Assembly: GCA_030077755.1 (NCBI GenBank)
Contig: JAQJZZ010000011.1
Location: 2,108,001 to 2,172,000 of the forward strand
Direction of reading: 5' to 3'
Length of the DNA: 64,000 nt
Source of the DNA: Filosporella fistucella
Lineage: Eukaryota > Ascomycota > Leotiomycetes > Helotiales
Shown here: piece by piece, positions 1 to 11,341 of the stretch
How the letters are laid out: every line of letters starts with the position of its first letter
Position numbering within the stretch: the stretch's first letter is position 1
Translations under genes and position numbers: made by a program
Notes under the pieces: generated by a model
Databases searched by the model: none
What the model saw: the letters and a program-made list of their open reading frames with translations, nothing else
What the model was told of the DNA's origin: nothing

Positions 1-658
1 TGTCAAGCAGGACGACCTTAGATTATCTACCTCCGATAAGAGATTCAATCCTTCACAAACAATAAGCAACAAGAAGAACCCTGGTAGAAACAAGCCCTTG
101 ACAGTCTTGACAGCACCCCTCATTTCTCGCTTACCGTACTCCCGGATCCCACTCCGACTTACAAAAAAGCATCTGTGCCTCCCGCAGCTGGAGGCCGAGG
201 AGGCTATGGCCGCGCACGGGCGATCCTTTAAACATAAAACGCTACTTCAATGCATAAACTGTTCCAAGAACAACCCGAAAGGTCAATTGAGGGATTAAAC
301 CTCGTTTCTTATTGGTTGTTTTCAACTAAGTCCCACGATCAAGATTGAAGTACTGAAAATCAGAAGCAAGCATAACTGGTACCTGGTTGGCATCCCTTTG
401 CATCTGTGGCAGAAGGCGCTCTCAGAGCTTCCCTCTACCGCAGGTACAACTGTAAAAGTGCCATCTGATAGTTTGATGGAATGGCTGACACTTGGGCGCG
501 TCTTATGTTCCTTCAGGTGAATGGGAGATCCTCGCAGGGTTTGAGAAATACGGTATACCATTCGCCGAGGTTACTGATCATAGTCCACATCAAATGCTTA
601 GAATAGGATCATTGGTGGATATGGCGAACGAGGTTTGATGTTTAGAAAGTGAATGGAA
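1..658. other. Gene-free stretch at the left edge
   Basis: I see no convincing coding region on either strand. The open frames are under 80 codons and show no recognisable motif. The stretch lies downstream of the oxidoreductase stop codon, so it probably includes that gene's 3' untranslated region. Confidence 0.5.
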
Positions 659-2132
659 TCAACTGTTCAGATAAGAGCTCGTAGGTCTGAGCGCGAGCCC
701 GGCTCTTCTGTAAGCGGAATCGAGCATTTCGGATTGCTTGACGGAATCTTCTCCGTCCATCCACAGGCCAGAGCCTTTGCGGCCTTTGATTCTGTTGACG
801 AATTCCTCTAACTGGTAACGGTAGGTTGACCAGCTCTCTTCCCCGAAGCTCGGAATCTGGGTGCCTACTTCCGCTGTTGTATAGGTATAAGCTTTTCGGT
901 ATTGCTTGACTGTCCAGGTCTTTATAACCTTCCTGTCCTTAGAAATTAGGGTATGTTGCTCCGTGATATCAATCCTATGCCAGAAAACAGGCATCATTGC
1001 GTTCCACATGGTTACCGTTTTGCCCATCATATGCTCCTCCCCACTGTCGTCTCCAGAATTCTGATCCTTGATCAAAACATCATTGTGAACAACCTCACAC
1101 ATAGGGAAACCCATCCTAGGAAGTCCCCACCTGCCCCGTGCACTCAAATCCGCTTCCATTGAGCCAAACCCACCGTTAGGGAATCGCCATTTTGCTTTCA
1201 TAGCTTGGTCACATTTCTGGTCGAATCCTTCCGGCATCATTCGTGGTGTGGCCTCTACACATTCCTCTGGCTCTGTCCCAAAGATCTGCCGAAGAAATAA
1301 AACATTGTAGGTTCCAAGATCCATAAGCGCCCCCCCGGACAGGTCGTAAATAAACCTTATATCCGTATTCGGGAAATAGTTTCTTGGTATTATATTGACA
1401 CAATGGGCTGTCTTGATATTGGGGGGATCGAGACATGAAAGAAAAGTCTGCCATGCGGGATGGAAGCGGGAGTGAAATGCTTCGAGCAAGACTGGGGCTT
1501 TAGGTTGTTTGAGGATGTCATGACGAAACAAGGATGCCGCTTCCGTAGCATTCGAGGTTGAAGGCTTCTCCAATAGCACATGTTTCCCTGCCTTCAGAGT
1601 TTTGATTGTCCATTCGTAGTGGAGGCCATTCGGGAGGGGGATATAGACGGCTTCGATTGATGGATCATCGATTAAGTCTGTACCTCGGTGTTAGCTGAAA
1701 TCCTGATTGAATGCGACGACCAAAGGTCGCGAGATCCTCCATGAAGCCAAAGCGTGTTGAAATGTGTCAGATGAACGACAAACATAATGAGAAGGAATAT
1801 ACCTTGATAACTTTGGTGTACCTTATCAATCCCATGTTTCTCTGCATAAGCCCTCGCTCTGTTTTCGTCGCGGGCAGCGATCGCGGCTATGATAACCTCT
1901 GGATGGGATTTTGCTGGTATTATAATCGCCATTGGCCTATTGTCCTATTAGATCTTGCATGTAGGTGATAAAATTATGAAATGCCATATCGCCTTCTACC
2001 AGTGTGGTGTGCAACTTACGCAATGGTTGAGGCTCCAAGTAGACCAATCTTTATCGCATCTTCGGATTTCGCTGGCTGTTGAGGGTAGAAAATGGTGTAA
2101 TTACGCCTCAGGAGAGATAGAAAGGCAGCCAT
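659..2132 (-). CDS. Gfo/Idh/MocA-family NAD(P)-dependent oxidoreductase
   Basis: The gene has three exons: 2132-2020, 1936-1803 and 1677-659. Joined, they give 421 residues without a stop, and introns begin GTAAGT and GTATAT. The N-terminal half is a Rossmann fold with a dinucleotide-binding turn, IGLLGASTIA (about residues 28-37), that is split by the first intron. The family hallmark LLEKP lies near residue 115, where the Lys is catalytic in this family, followed by the C-terminal substrate domain (GGALMDLGTY). Length and motifs fit the fungal dihydrodiol/D-xylose dehydrogenase-like branch. The substrate cannot be told from sequence; a role in sugar or aromatic diol oxidation is inference. 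The ATG at 2132 was chosen because it puts about 27 residues before the Rossmann strand. The gene runs in the same direction as the transporter upstream. Confidence 0.88.
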
Positions 2133-2596
2133 TGTTGATTGCCTCGTCCTTTTCGTAATCGAGAGAACGAATTGTTGTGTTTGTCGTAATGGGACAATTT
2201 AATCATCATCTCATGTTGATGTTTCAAAGCTTCGGTGATCGCCAACGCGGGCTGTGAAGCCTTGTGCGCCTTTTCGTCTGAAATTTGTGTTGAGCCTGAC
2301 GGAGTAGCTGCGAATGGTTGTTCTATCTGGGGAGAAGATGCAGGAAGTCATGATGAGAAAATGAGAAGCTGTAAGCAGTTCAGGAAATGAGCAGGATGAT
2401 TAATGATGATATCTCCCAGCGCACTCCTTCCGCAGGAACGGGGACTCATTGACTAGGGACCCTAGTCACCTTGATCGACGGTGTGTATTCAGATTTCATC
2501 AATATCATGCAACATATTCTTGATGTGATCTATTTCGGTATTTAGGGTAGAATTTCAAGCCTTGCTGCTGCTAACCAGCCATATCATTGCAACGAA
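2133..2596. other. Intergenic spacer
   Basis: This 464-bp spacer holds the promoter side of the oxidoreductase and the 3' side of the transporter. No gene, repeat or recognisable operator is seen. Confidence 0.4.
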
Positions 2597-4247
2597 TTAT
2601 TCCTTTTTCTCAACTGAATTGGTTTCCCCTTCCTGCACGACAGTTCCGCTAGCTCGGCTCTCAACGCTCTCCCCTTTCAACAAGCCTAGTTGATTAACAT
2701 CCCATCCTTGGCTTTCAAGATACCGCCTGAATTCGACATCCTCTTTTGTAATGGTGTCTTGACCGATGTGTGGAATGCAGAACAAGACGAGGAAAGCCGT
2801 TAAAACGCAGAATGATGCGGATACGTAGAATGGGTACTGGGCCGATGCGTTCTTGCTGCTTCCCCCTGCTTTCTCAATGAATGGGAAGATATATGTGCCG
2901 ACAAAGGCACCGATCTTGCCAATCGCAGCGGCGATGGCATAATACTGCCCTCTCACGCCAGTTGCACAGGTCTTGGATGCTACAAGACCAATGTTGTCAC
3001 CTGGTCCAGCTTCTCCCAATGACAGGAAGATGCCAAAAACAACAGCGAACCCAGCAACATTCTCGGGTCTTGCCAGAATTGGATATATTCCAGCCATTAT
3101 GAATCCGACGATAGCTTGTAGCGTCACGGCGATTGCTAAGGCGTAACGTGGACCCACCCAGTCCGAAAAAATGCTTCCAAGCATAGCTCCAGGGATGTAG
3201 AACAGGTTGATGACTGTATTCCAACCAAAACTTCTAGCCAGGGAGGCATTATCTCCGAGAATATTGTTTAGAATTGTTGAGGAGAAAATACTGAAGCTGT
3301 AGGTAGAGAAGTCATAGAGAAACCATATCAAGCTGACAGCAAAGAGACGCTTCCAATAGTATTTGATGACCAGCCCGTACGGGATCTTGACATGTCTCAT
3401 ACTTTCCCTGTAATCATGTTAGCTTTGGTCAGTATTTAACCAAAGAGCACTTACTTTTTGAACTCTTCTGGTTCCTGAAGTTTGAGCCGGAGCCAAAACA
3501 GAATCATGGGCGGCACACAACCAAGTCCAAGTGAAATCCTCCACGCCGCACGCAGATGATCTTCAGTGCAAATAACAACCAACAGGTATGGAACAAATGC
3601 GCCAATGACAAAGCCCCAGTCGATCATGACATTGGTGAAAAGGATAAACCATCGATTCCGTGTGCCGCTCTTTAACTCGCCAGAAGCTTCAGAGCATGCC
3701 ACTGACCCCGCGGGATATTCTCCACCAATTCCAATACCAACCAAGAAACGATATGCCGCGAGTGCAGCGAACATGCCTTGTACGCTTCCATGATAACCAT
3801 ACGATCCTGCAGCCAGTGCCGCGAAGATAATCAGAATTAGGGTTGAAACGAGTAGAGAGTTCTTTCGAGACCATTTGTCACTCGTATACCCGAAAATCAA
3901 TTGTCCCAAAACAGTACCAGCGAATGCGATAGCACTAACATTTCTTTGAGCTGCTGAACCCTTGAATTGCGGGCCGTATATCTTGCCCAACATGGTAGAA
4001 ACGGAGCCGATGACCTAGTATTTCTTAGTATACTGCAAAATCTCGAGTAGGCTCCTCTTACGTTGTTAATGTAGCCATCAGAGAACAATCCGGCTCCACA
4101 AGCCATGACGGGCCAGAGTCGCTCCCATCGACCTTTGGGTGTATCGACGAGAGGATCCGCATTTTGAACATATTGTGATGTGTCTGAAGCAGATCTAGCA
4201 TCAGGTTGAGCCTGGGTTGGCTCAGCTTTCTTTTGGAGGCCGAGCAT
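2597..4247 (-). CDS. MFS transporter, GIT1-like (glycerophosphodiester/phosphate family)
   Basis: Three exons (4247-4062, 4014-3455, 3407-2597) joined through two 47-nt introns give 518 residues. The order is a short cytosolic N-terminus, then GLFSDGYINN-VIGS in the first membrane segment, an MFS loop motif near GYTSDKWSRK, GIGIGGEYPAGS, then SGTRNRWFILFTNVMIDWG, and a second six-helix half. These signatures are typical of the phosphate:H+ symporter group that includes yeast Git1 and Pho84, and the SGTRNRWF stretch is closest to Git1-like proteins. The likely role is plasma-membrane uptake of glycerophosphoinositol, glycerophosphocholine or phosphate; the exact substrate is inferred. The C-terminal tail is hydrophilic (about 40 residues). 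No Pho4-type regulation can be demonstrated from the promoter. Confidence 0.88.
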
Positions 4248-6281
4248 ATCTGCAGACGAATTTTGTGTGAGGGAGATGCAGCTATCGTATTTGAGGGCGT
4301 AGAGAACAGCGTGGGAAGAAAGGAAATACTTAAAGGATTTGTGGGGGATAATAATGTCAAGAAAGTATTAGCTGCTCCTTAGCTGGGGACGGTCTGGAGA
4401 CCTCGAAGGGAAAGGCTCAAGGGTCCACACAAGGCTGGGCTGGCCGGATTGCAGCTTCTCAATTCAATCTAGCATCTTCAAATCACCCAATGAGGTTTGA
4501 CGTATGAAGCACCGTTCCTACTCCATAGGAGCCTTGACCAAGGATTGCGGTAGCTGTGGGTTGACTATTGCCTTCAACATCATGTCCGCCGATCGCCCAC
4601 GGGGTTTCTCCCTAGCAGTGTTACTTCGAATCTCGGAGAGCATGTATGCACCACGACGAAGTGGACTCAGATGCTTGCTTTTGGTGCTACCTCGCGACAC
4701 CTACGTGACGAAAACGGCAGGTGCTGAAATAGTGAGTTGGCCAAAGTTTTTCAGATGGACGAATATCCAGCTTCAGGTCCAAGCCACTTAAATAACAACA
4801 AGCCTCCCCCAAGCTTTTCTTCAAGCTTCGACTTCATGTTTCTTGCGCTGTGTCGCGTGCCATGCTTTGTTTTCGGGGCTTAATAGCCAATAAAGAAGCT
4901 CGTCTGTCGATCTTTCTCTTGGCCAACAATCATTGACATGGCTCGCATGGGCTACCAGAACGCCAATTTCCTGGCTGCTCAACTTTCTTTCCTCCCTGCA
5001 CACATGCAATGTGCACTCGAATTGTCTCCTTGTTCATAGAATCTTGTCAGATATCGCCAGCCTTTTTCATGTGAACCACACGAGCTGTAAGCACCGGTTA
5101 CACAACTGGTCTTGAGCTGATTTTTGATATCGCTTTGAAGATGGGTTGCAATCTAATCGCAACCCATCTTCCAACGCCAGGACGCCTCCACGTCACAATT
5201 CCTCCTCCAGAACCCTACAATTCGCTATGTTTCCAACAACGGCCGAGGTGACGTTAGCTGCTCAGCGGTGCGTGCTGCTGATGGCAATTCGGCCCCATAA
5301 GGCTTGATTATTTAGCTGCCAATGAAAGCACCACCCTAACGCATCCAGTATGCGCGATAACGATGGCGGCTTGCTGCACGAAAGTCGAATCCATGTCTTC
5401 TGCAAGTCGGTGATGCCGATGTCTTCTCAGGCGGTGCCGTTGTCCCGGGCAGCATGCAGTTTTCATTCGCATCGTCGGCGCCATGACGGTAGTAAATAAT
5501 GCGCTCCGCTTTTCGAAAAGCTTCATTTGACAGGTGCCAAGTCATGTCTAGACGTGGTACGCTGTATGGCAGTGCATTACGTTTTCTTCTAGAATCTGAT
5601 TTTAGAAAAAAAAATGAAGTGGTTGTTTTTCTTGTAGGCCAAGCTAAGTGACAACCTTTGCAGTCAAAAACGCTTCGCGAATGATCACACTTACATGTGC
5701 ATTCTTCTGCGGCGATAATTAGGGTTATCTAGAGTCCACAATATGTTTTATCGAGATCTGACTATCCACCAGTCGGCTTCTCTTTGGACATCTGAGAAGA
5801 GTTAACATCCATGCCGAAATTACTTCGGTGATGGACCGGGATGAGGCTAAGGGATGTGCACGCATTTTCTCACCGCAGAGAGTTGTAATCGGATGACTCC
5901 AGCAACGATCGGGGCACAGTGTTCCTTGAGCATGGCTGTGCCAATAACAACATTTACATATATATAGTGAGGTCTCTAGATATACATGGTCAGAATTGCC
6001 GCACACACCGTTCGCCATCCACGTTTGTCGCAATACCTCAGAGTCCGACTGCCCGGCCTTCAAGAGACCGCCTTTCCTAGTGTTCAGCGCCTGCTTCATC
6101 TCAGCGAGCATATGAATGCTTTTGGCGTCTGAAAGAGGTGCGATAGCATTCTAAATTTCCAGTGGAAGATTCTGGACACGCCAACGTTTTGCTCTACCAA
6201 GTTATGAACGACATATTCAAGGGTCAAGGCAGACGTGTCCTTAGTTGAAAATGAGGTAGTCTTTTATCAAGGCCTCTCATG
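4248..6281. other. Gene-poor spacer with one perfect hairpin
   Basis: Two kilobases lie between the 5' end of the GIT1-like gene and the 3' end of the zinc-cluster gene. Open frames of up to 128 codons (5725-6111, minus) have no family signature and are Cys/His/Trp-rich without pattern, so I do not call them. The only clear structure is the inverted repeat at 5137-5171. Confidence 0.45.
5137..5171. repeat. Perfect 13-bp inverted repeat
   Basis: Arms GAAGATGGGTTGC (5137-5149) and its exact reverse complement (5159-5171) flank a 9-nt loop, AATCTAATC. It lies about 890 bp upstream of the GIT1-like start codon. It could form an RNA hairpin or bind a dimeric protein; the function is unknown. Confidence 0.8.
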
Positions 6282-7667
6282 TCAATCCACCTGTTCGAAT
6301 TCCAAATCAGATTTCTCCTCCTCACACTCGCTCAGGTTGCCGCCAATTTCACTCGCGGCCCAAGCCATTCTCGGTTTCCATTGCTCTGGAAGTGTATCCA
6401 TCAAAGTCCAAAACTGCGTTTTGGCAGACCAGGGCAGCCACCACACTTTCTCCATCGTCTCCAGGCACATAAAGAAGTATCCAACAATGGTCAATGTTCG
6501 AGGATCACTTGCTTCCAGCAATTTGACGAATCGTGGCTCTACCTTCGAGGTAAATTTGAAGATATATTCACTCGAAGGATTATCATATATTCTCGACAGC
6601 CATTCGACGCTTCTTTCGTAAGCTAGAACAGTTTCCTTGTCGACACTTTCCCTGTCCAAATCATCTAATAGGAAGTGAAATCTTTTGGAAGAACCTTCTG
6701 GAGCCTCAGGAGGCAAAGGATTGTTTCGTTCGAACATGAGCATTTCCATTATTTCTGGTGTTTTGATATGTCTCCAAGAGGCTGCGAGAACAGCTCTGAC
6801 TCCTTGCCAAGGTCGAAACCAATGCAAAGGGAGGGACTTTTCATCAACCGGCATTAAGAGTCGTTGACTGGTAATTGCAATGAAAGCAATGAGCGAGCTC
6901 GTTGCAAATATGACTTCCGCGTTCCGGTCGTCCACGCCTTGGCGCAACTGTTGCTTATGCATAGCTATCGCTTTCGTCATATAATTATGTGATGCATACA
7001 TCAAGGCTTTATCTTCTACATTTTGATTTCGTAGATTGAAAGCTGAGAATCCTAACAGCGCATCCATCAAGCCTGGTGTTTGCAAAGCTAATTGTGTCAT
7101 CCAGTTTGACCAGGTGAGATGACCTTTCATTTTCCGCGACTCCAATGGACCCAGAAGTTGGAAAAATGTTGGAGTTGTCATGTTCACAAAATGATGCATG
7201 AGACGAAGTTCAATTAATCGATCGCTGGGAGTATTCATCGTCATAGCACCAACACTATATCTCTGTATCTCAGTTGAAAGGCTTCGTGCTCTGGTCTCTT
7301 GCGTTTTTCCCTTGTCATCTCCGGCCGTCGAGGACGATGTAACCACGTGATAACTGTCGACCAAAGAGGGAGACAAGCTGGTAGAACTGGCCCTAGCATA
7401 GGAAATTGGACGAGTCGACTTCTGCAGCAGAGGGATCTTTACTGGAGGCAATTGGATTGGTGCTTTCTGATCTTTCGTTGCGAGAAAGTCACAATCTAGG
7501 CCCTGTTTTTTGCAGCCGCCACAAATCGGGTGAACCTCATCGCACTGCGACACAGTGTCAGCAACGATCTCCTTAAATTCCGATTTAGGAGCTCCTACCT
7601 TAGTTCGTCTTGTTTTACATCGCTTGCATCCCAGGCGTGACTTGCGATGTGGTTTTCGATGTGGCAT
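6282..7667 (-). CDS. Zn2Cys6 transcription factor, Upc2-like group
   Basis: The N-terminus has a binuclear zinc cluster spaced C-x2-C-x6-C-x6-C-x2-C-x6-C (GCKRCKTRRTK / CDEVHPICGGC) once a 54-nt intron (7545-7598) is removed. That gives a 443-residue protein from the ATG at 7667. The zinc cluster sits at residues 14-43, followed by a Ser-rich linker and a roughly 300-residue helical fungal activation/ligand domain. The basic RKSRLGCKRCKTRRTK start resembles the Upc2/sterol-uptake-type clusters. The target pathway is unknown. The gene is divergent from NSE2, with 621 bp between starts. The intron is a multiple of three with no in-frame stop, so an unspliced message would still be translated; see findings. 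A frame five codons longer begins at a TTG and was not used. Confidence 0.88.
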   Translation of the reverse strand: MPHRKPHRKSRLGCKRCKTRRTKVGAPKSEFKEIVADTVSQCDEVHPICGGCKKQGLDCDFLATKDQKAPIQLPPVKIPLLQKSTRPISYARASSTSLSPSLVDSYHVVTSSSTAGDDKGKTQETRARSLSTEIQRYSVGAMTMNTPSDRLIELRLMHHFVNMTTPTFFQLLGPLESRKMKGHLTWSNWMTQLALQTPGLMDALLGFSAFNLRNQNVEDKALMYASHNYMTKAIAMHKQQLRQGVDDRNAEVIFATSSLIAFIAITSQRLLMPVDEKSLPLHWFRPWQGVRAVLAASWRHIKTPEIMEMLMFERNNPLPPEAPEGSSKRFHFLLDDLDRESVDKETVLAYERSVEWLSRIYDNPSSEYIFKFTSKVEPRFVKLLEASDPRTLTIVGYFFMCLETMEKVWWLPWSAKTQFWTLMDTLPEQWKPRMAWAASEIGGNLSECEEEKSDLEFEQVD

Positions 7668-8288
7668 TGCAGTTCGAATCAACGAATGAGAATTTCCAAT
7701 TGACTTTCCTCTCCTATTATCCCCGCACTTGGATAAGAAAAGACGATTTCAGCTGTTTCAGATTCGAGAAACGTATTGAGAATAATTACAAGTGGATAGG
7801 TTCAGCAATTCTAACATAATCAGGGAAGAGAATGAAATAAAAGGGCATAAATGTCATCTGAGGTTCAATGTTCTTCACGGAAGTCGTATTGAAAGAGCCC
7901 TGCATAGCCTCAGCCGCAAAGACAAGACAATACTCGACTCCCATTGGGTTGAAAAGTCCGGCTGCACGCCTTTTCCCCTGTATCGGCGGAATATAGTTTC
8001 CAGCTCCGATGCGAGGGACAAGTCAACCTCAAGAAAGAACAATTATAGAAGAAAGTGGAATGTAATCAATGTGCAATTGTGGTATAGTCCACTTGAGCTG
8101 TTGTTGTATTTATTGTTTAAGAAGAGAACTCCGCTGTTGCTCCAGCAAGAAATGGTGAAAGGTTGGATTGTTAGCGCCAACTTTAATTACTGTGCCCCGA
8201 TGTTTCTCCTTCGCGTCCCTCGTCGCGTCTTCCTTCAAACGTCAGGAGTAACAATTTAATTCCCCGCATTCGACAAACAATTCATAAG
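7668..8288. other. Divergent promoter region of the Zn2Cys6 gene and NSE2
   Basis: A 621-bp region between two start codons pointing outward. The CGCGTC motifs at about 8210-8232 (TTCGCGTCCC, GTCGCGTCTT) sit 60-80 bp before the NSE2 ATG. They resemble, but do not match, the MluI cell-cycle box. The 155-codon open frame here (7792-8259) has no family features and is treated as non-coding. Confidence 0.35.
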
Positions 8289-9809
8289 ATGTCTCATAGA
8301 CGGATGGTCAACAGAGGGCGCTTGAATATAGATTCACCAGCTGCAACGACCCGCCAAAGAGGATCGCAAGCACCAGAACGGGAAGCTACAGAACTTCCAC
8401 CATACGAACCTCCTTCCTGCGCTTTATCTGAAAATGCGAAGCGCAAACTCGAATCTCTGAGCGTTGACCATGACTATTCGAAATACAAGAAACATCTAAA
8501 GAGTACGATAGAGGCCATTACCACTTCGGCCGCGGATCTGAATGAACGTCTTGCTATCCAGACGGACGAGTTGAAGAGAGTGACCGAGAGACGGCAGCAG
8601 AAGGAAGAGGGAGGATCAAGTCAAGAGCCAACGGACCGGGAAGCCAAGGCTAAAGCATATCTACAAGGATTGAATAAGCAAGCTTCGCGGTTGACAGATG
8701 AGGCAGAGCAGGCGCTCAGAGTTTTGATCGATTATAGCGATGAGTTGGCGATGAAGGATACAATTCTCAAGAACGTCTCCGAGAATGTTGCTGCTGCTGC
8801 ACCGGTTGCACGTAGGCGACGACCACGTGGTGAAGATGGAGAGGTTGCGGGTGAAAATGATGCTCCTGCTGCAGATGCTGAGATCTTGAGCGCAATTGAG
8901 TCATTGCAGCAGGCTCAGGAGGATTATATCAAGGAATACATATCTAAGAGCCTGAAAATGAGGTAAGAATTACGACCACACTTGGAAGATTCTGCTAACA
9001 GTTGTGCAGATACGGAACACACAATGATTACAAGAATTTCAAACGAGCAATCCACGATGCCCAACATCAAGGTCCAAATGCGCCTCCGGTTCCTCATGCG
9101 AATACATGGTTTCCAGAAGAACATGGGGAGTCTGCTGGCAGTCGCAGGCGCGCCAATAATACTACCGATAATGCAAACAATGGCGAGGATTCAGAGGAGG
9201 AGATTGTCATTACTGGCACGACTACGATTCTGAAATGTCCACTGACATTGCAGTATTTCGAGAATCCTATGAGCAATCATGTTTGCAATCACAGCTTTGA
9301 GAGAGGCGCTTTCATGCCATATTTCGAATCTGAGGCTGTGGCATATAGAGCTGCTCCGTCTCGTGGAGCAAGGCAGCGGATTCCACAGGATGAGAGAAAA
9401 GTTCAATGTCCAGCTGCTGGCTGTGACAAGGTATGCTTAGCTCCTATGTTTTATGATTGTAGCTAACGAAATACAGATGATAACAATGGCCGATTGTTAT
9501 GACGATGCCTTACTTGCTCGCCAAGTCAAGCGTGCCAAAAGAGCGGAACTCAGACAAGCCAATGAGAACGAGGATGATGAGGATGATGGTCCGCGAGGGA
9601 CACAGAACAGACCTACGCAGCTTGATGATGATGATTCTGATGGGGTGGAAATTGATGATGACGATAATGTGGAAGATCGGAAGAAAGAGTTTGCTAGAAT
9701 CAAACGTGAGAGAGCACAGAGCCGGGGTTTGAGTGTGGCTCCTAGTCACGCTCAGGAGGATGAATCTGAACCGGAGGACGGTGTCGAGGCTATGGATGTC
9801 GTGTATTGA
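8289..9809 (+). CDS. nse2: SMC5/6-complex SUMO E3 ligase NSE2/MMS21
   Basis: Three exons (8289-8962, 9010-9430, 9477-9809) give 475 residues. The N-terminal half is helical and charged, as expected for the region that packs on the SMC5 coiled coil. The SP-RING follows, with CPLTLQYFENPMSNHVCNHSF and later VQCPAAGCDK-M; the Cys and His residues match the single-zinc SP-RING. By family knowledge it promotes SUMO transfer to SMC5/6 and repair proteins in the nucleus. The protein is much longer than the yeast one (about 270 residues). It carries a roughly 100-residue, very acidic Asp/Glu-rich C-terminal tail and a Gln/Pro/Asn-rich insert before the RING. The exon 2/3 junction falls inside the RING, between GCDK and M. 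Confidence 0.92.
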
Positions 9810-10215
9810 ATCGATGTTAATTCGCACTATTGCCACTGGCTGTTTGGCAGACTCGTGACTTGTAGGAACTAGTCAATGCTAATAATAATTCACCCATGGG
9901 GAGTTTCTCATTGAAAATATGCAGGTCTCATACATTTTCGATTAGCACCTATATAAAATATGAAAGGGGTTTCCTCCTGGAATGTTGCGTTTAAAGCCTA
10001 CTTGTAGACCCGTTCCCTTCCGCATCTTTTCTCAATCTCAAAGTCAACGTAAGGGGAGATTCGCCTTTCGGATTTATGAGCTTTCTTCTGTTAAATCACG
10101 CAAGGCTCAACTCAGTGATCTTTCTTACTAGAGACATCACTCTCTCCACCAGCAAACGAACGAACGACAGCAAAAGGTACAATCTAATATCTCATCTAAT
10201 CTATCTACCTCTCAC
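9810..10215. other. Spacer between convergent genes
   Basis: The 3' ends of NSE2 and the RTA1 gene face each other across about 400 bp. Nothing else is seen. Confidence 0.4.
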
Positions 10216-11341
10216 CTAAACCTTAGGGCTATGGCTCTCGCCCTCCGTACTTGCCTCCTCCATCTGGACATCCCTCCCCTCTTTTTCCGCCTTAATAGTA
10301 GCATAGCTCTGCTGAAACAGGAATCCAGGATGAAACACGTTCAGCGCAAATACAGCAATAATACACATAACCCCATCCAAAATAATAAACGATACCTCAT
10401 CCTGCATAATATGATTCCTCCATCCTCCTGCCATTTCCGCAATCCTATACACACATCGCGCGAAAATGGTGAGATAAGAGGTAATGATGGCACCGAGTAA
10501 GCCCTTGAATTTGAATGAATTGCGCATGGTGACGGTGGTGGGAGAGAATTCGCCTACGTGTCGACGAATGCGAAAATATACGTCTGTGGCCATGAGGCCG
10601 AAGATGAAGAGCGTAACGACTTGCGAGACGAGTCCGAATATCATGACGTTGTTCCCTGTACTGACTTTTGAGACTCCGCGGGAGGCGATCACGGCGCCGG
10701 AGGTTTGGATTAGGATTGAGAGAATGTCGCAGGTTACGAAGATCCAAGTGTACCATTTTGGAGCGATGCGGGAGAATTTGGCGCCGTAGATTATGATTCT
10801 GTGTGATGTTAGGCTGAGGGGTCGATGGGGTTTGGAGTTTGGATAGGAGATTGGGTAGAGAACTTACATGTGTTTTAGGGTTAGATAGATTCCTCCTGCG
10901 ATGAAAGCTGGAGCTACAGTGAGGCAGACGAGTTGAATTCCGAGACTTTGATATGTTAGTTGGTCCTTTGATCTTGAGGATTGTACATACTAAGCCCGAC
11001 TGAAAGCATCATCTCGAAGTAACAATCGTCCAACATAGCCTAGATGGCAATTAGCCATAATCCAGCTCCAAATACAATTGATAAAGCATACCAACGGCCT
11101 CCCCAAAACACCCAATCCCCAAAGCTACCAAAAATGTCCAAGATCTCGACTTAACACCCTGAAAACAATGCGCGAACATAGAAATTCCAAACAGAACAAT
11201 CAGAATCAGCGTCACAGGCTTATTAGGCCTATATCCGTATACCGATAACGAGATTGGGCAAGTATCCTTTGTGCAATTCTTCCCTGAGCCCTTCGCAGCA
11301 GCGCGGGCCATCAACATCAGGTTCTCGGCGATGATATCCAT
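10216..11341 (-). CDS. RTA1-family seven-TM membrane protein (first copy)
   Basis: Four exons (11341-11092, 11039-10991, 10945-10868, 10798-10216) join to 319 residues. The extracellular N-terminus (CTKDTCPISLSVYGYRPNK) is followed by seven hydrophobic segments. The protein has the RTA1/RTM1 layout, including YGYRPN near the start, YVGRLLLRDDAFSRAY in the second loop (VGY...R), SGAVIASRG in the fourth to fifth segment region, and RIAEMAGGW in the last loop. The family covers Rta1, Rsb1 and Rtm1, linked to sphingoid-base release and resistance to toxic lipids at the plasma membrane. The substrate here is unknown. Exon 2 is only 49 nt. A second RTA1 gene of different structure lies 11 kb away. 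Confidence 0.88.

Noticed and set aside
5725..6111. 128-codon minus-strand frame as a gene
   Set aside because: No family motif, irregular Cys/His/Trp content and no supporting neighbouring exon.
7792..8259. 155-codon plus-strand frame before NSE2
   Set aside because: It lies in the divergent promoter, has no domain and ends just before the NSE2 ATG; more likely leader sequence.
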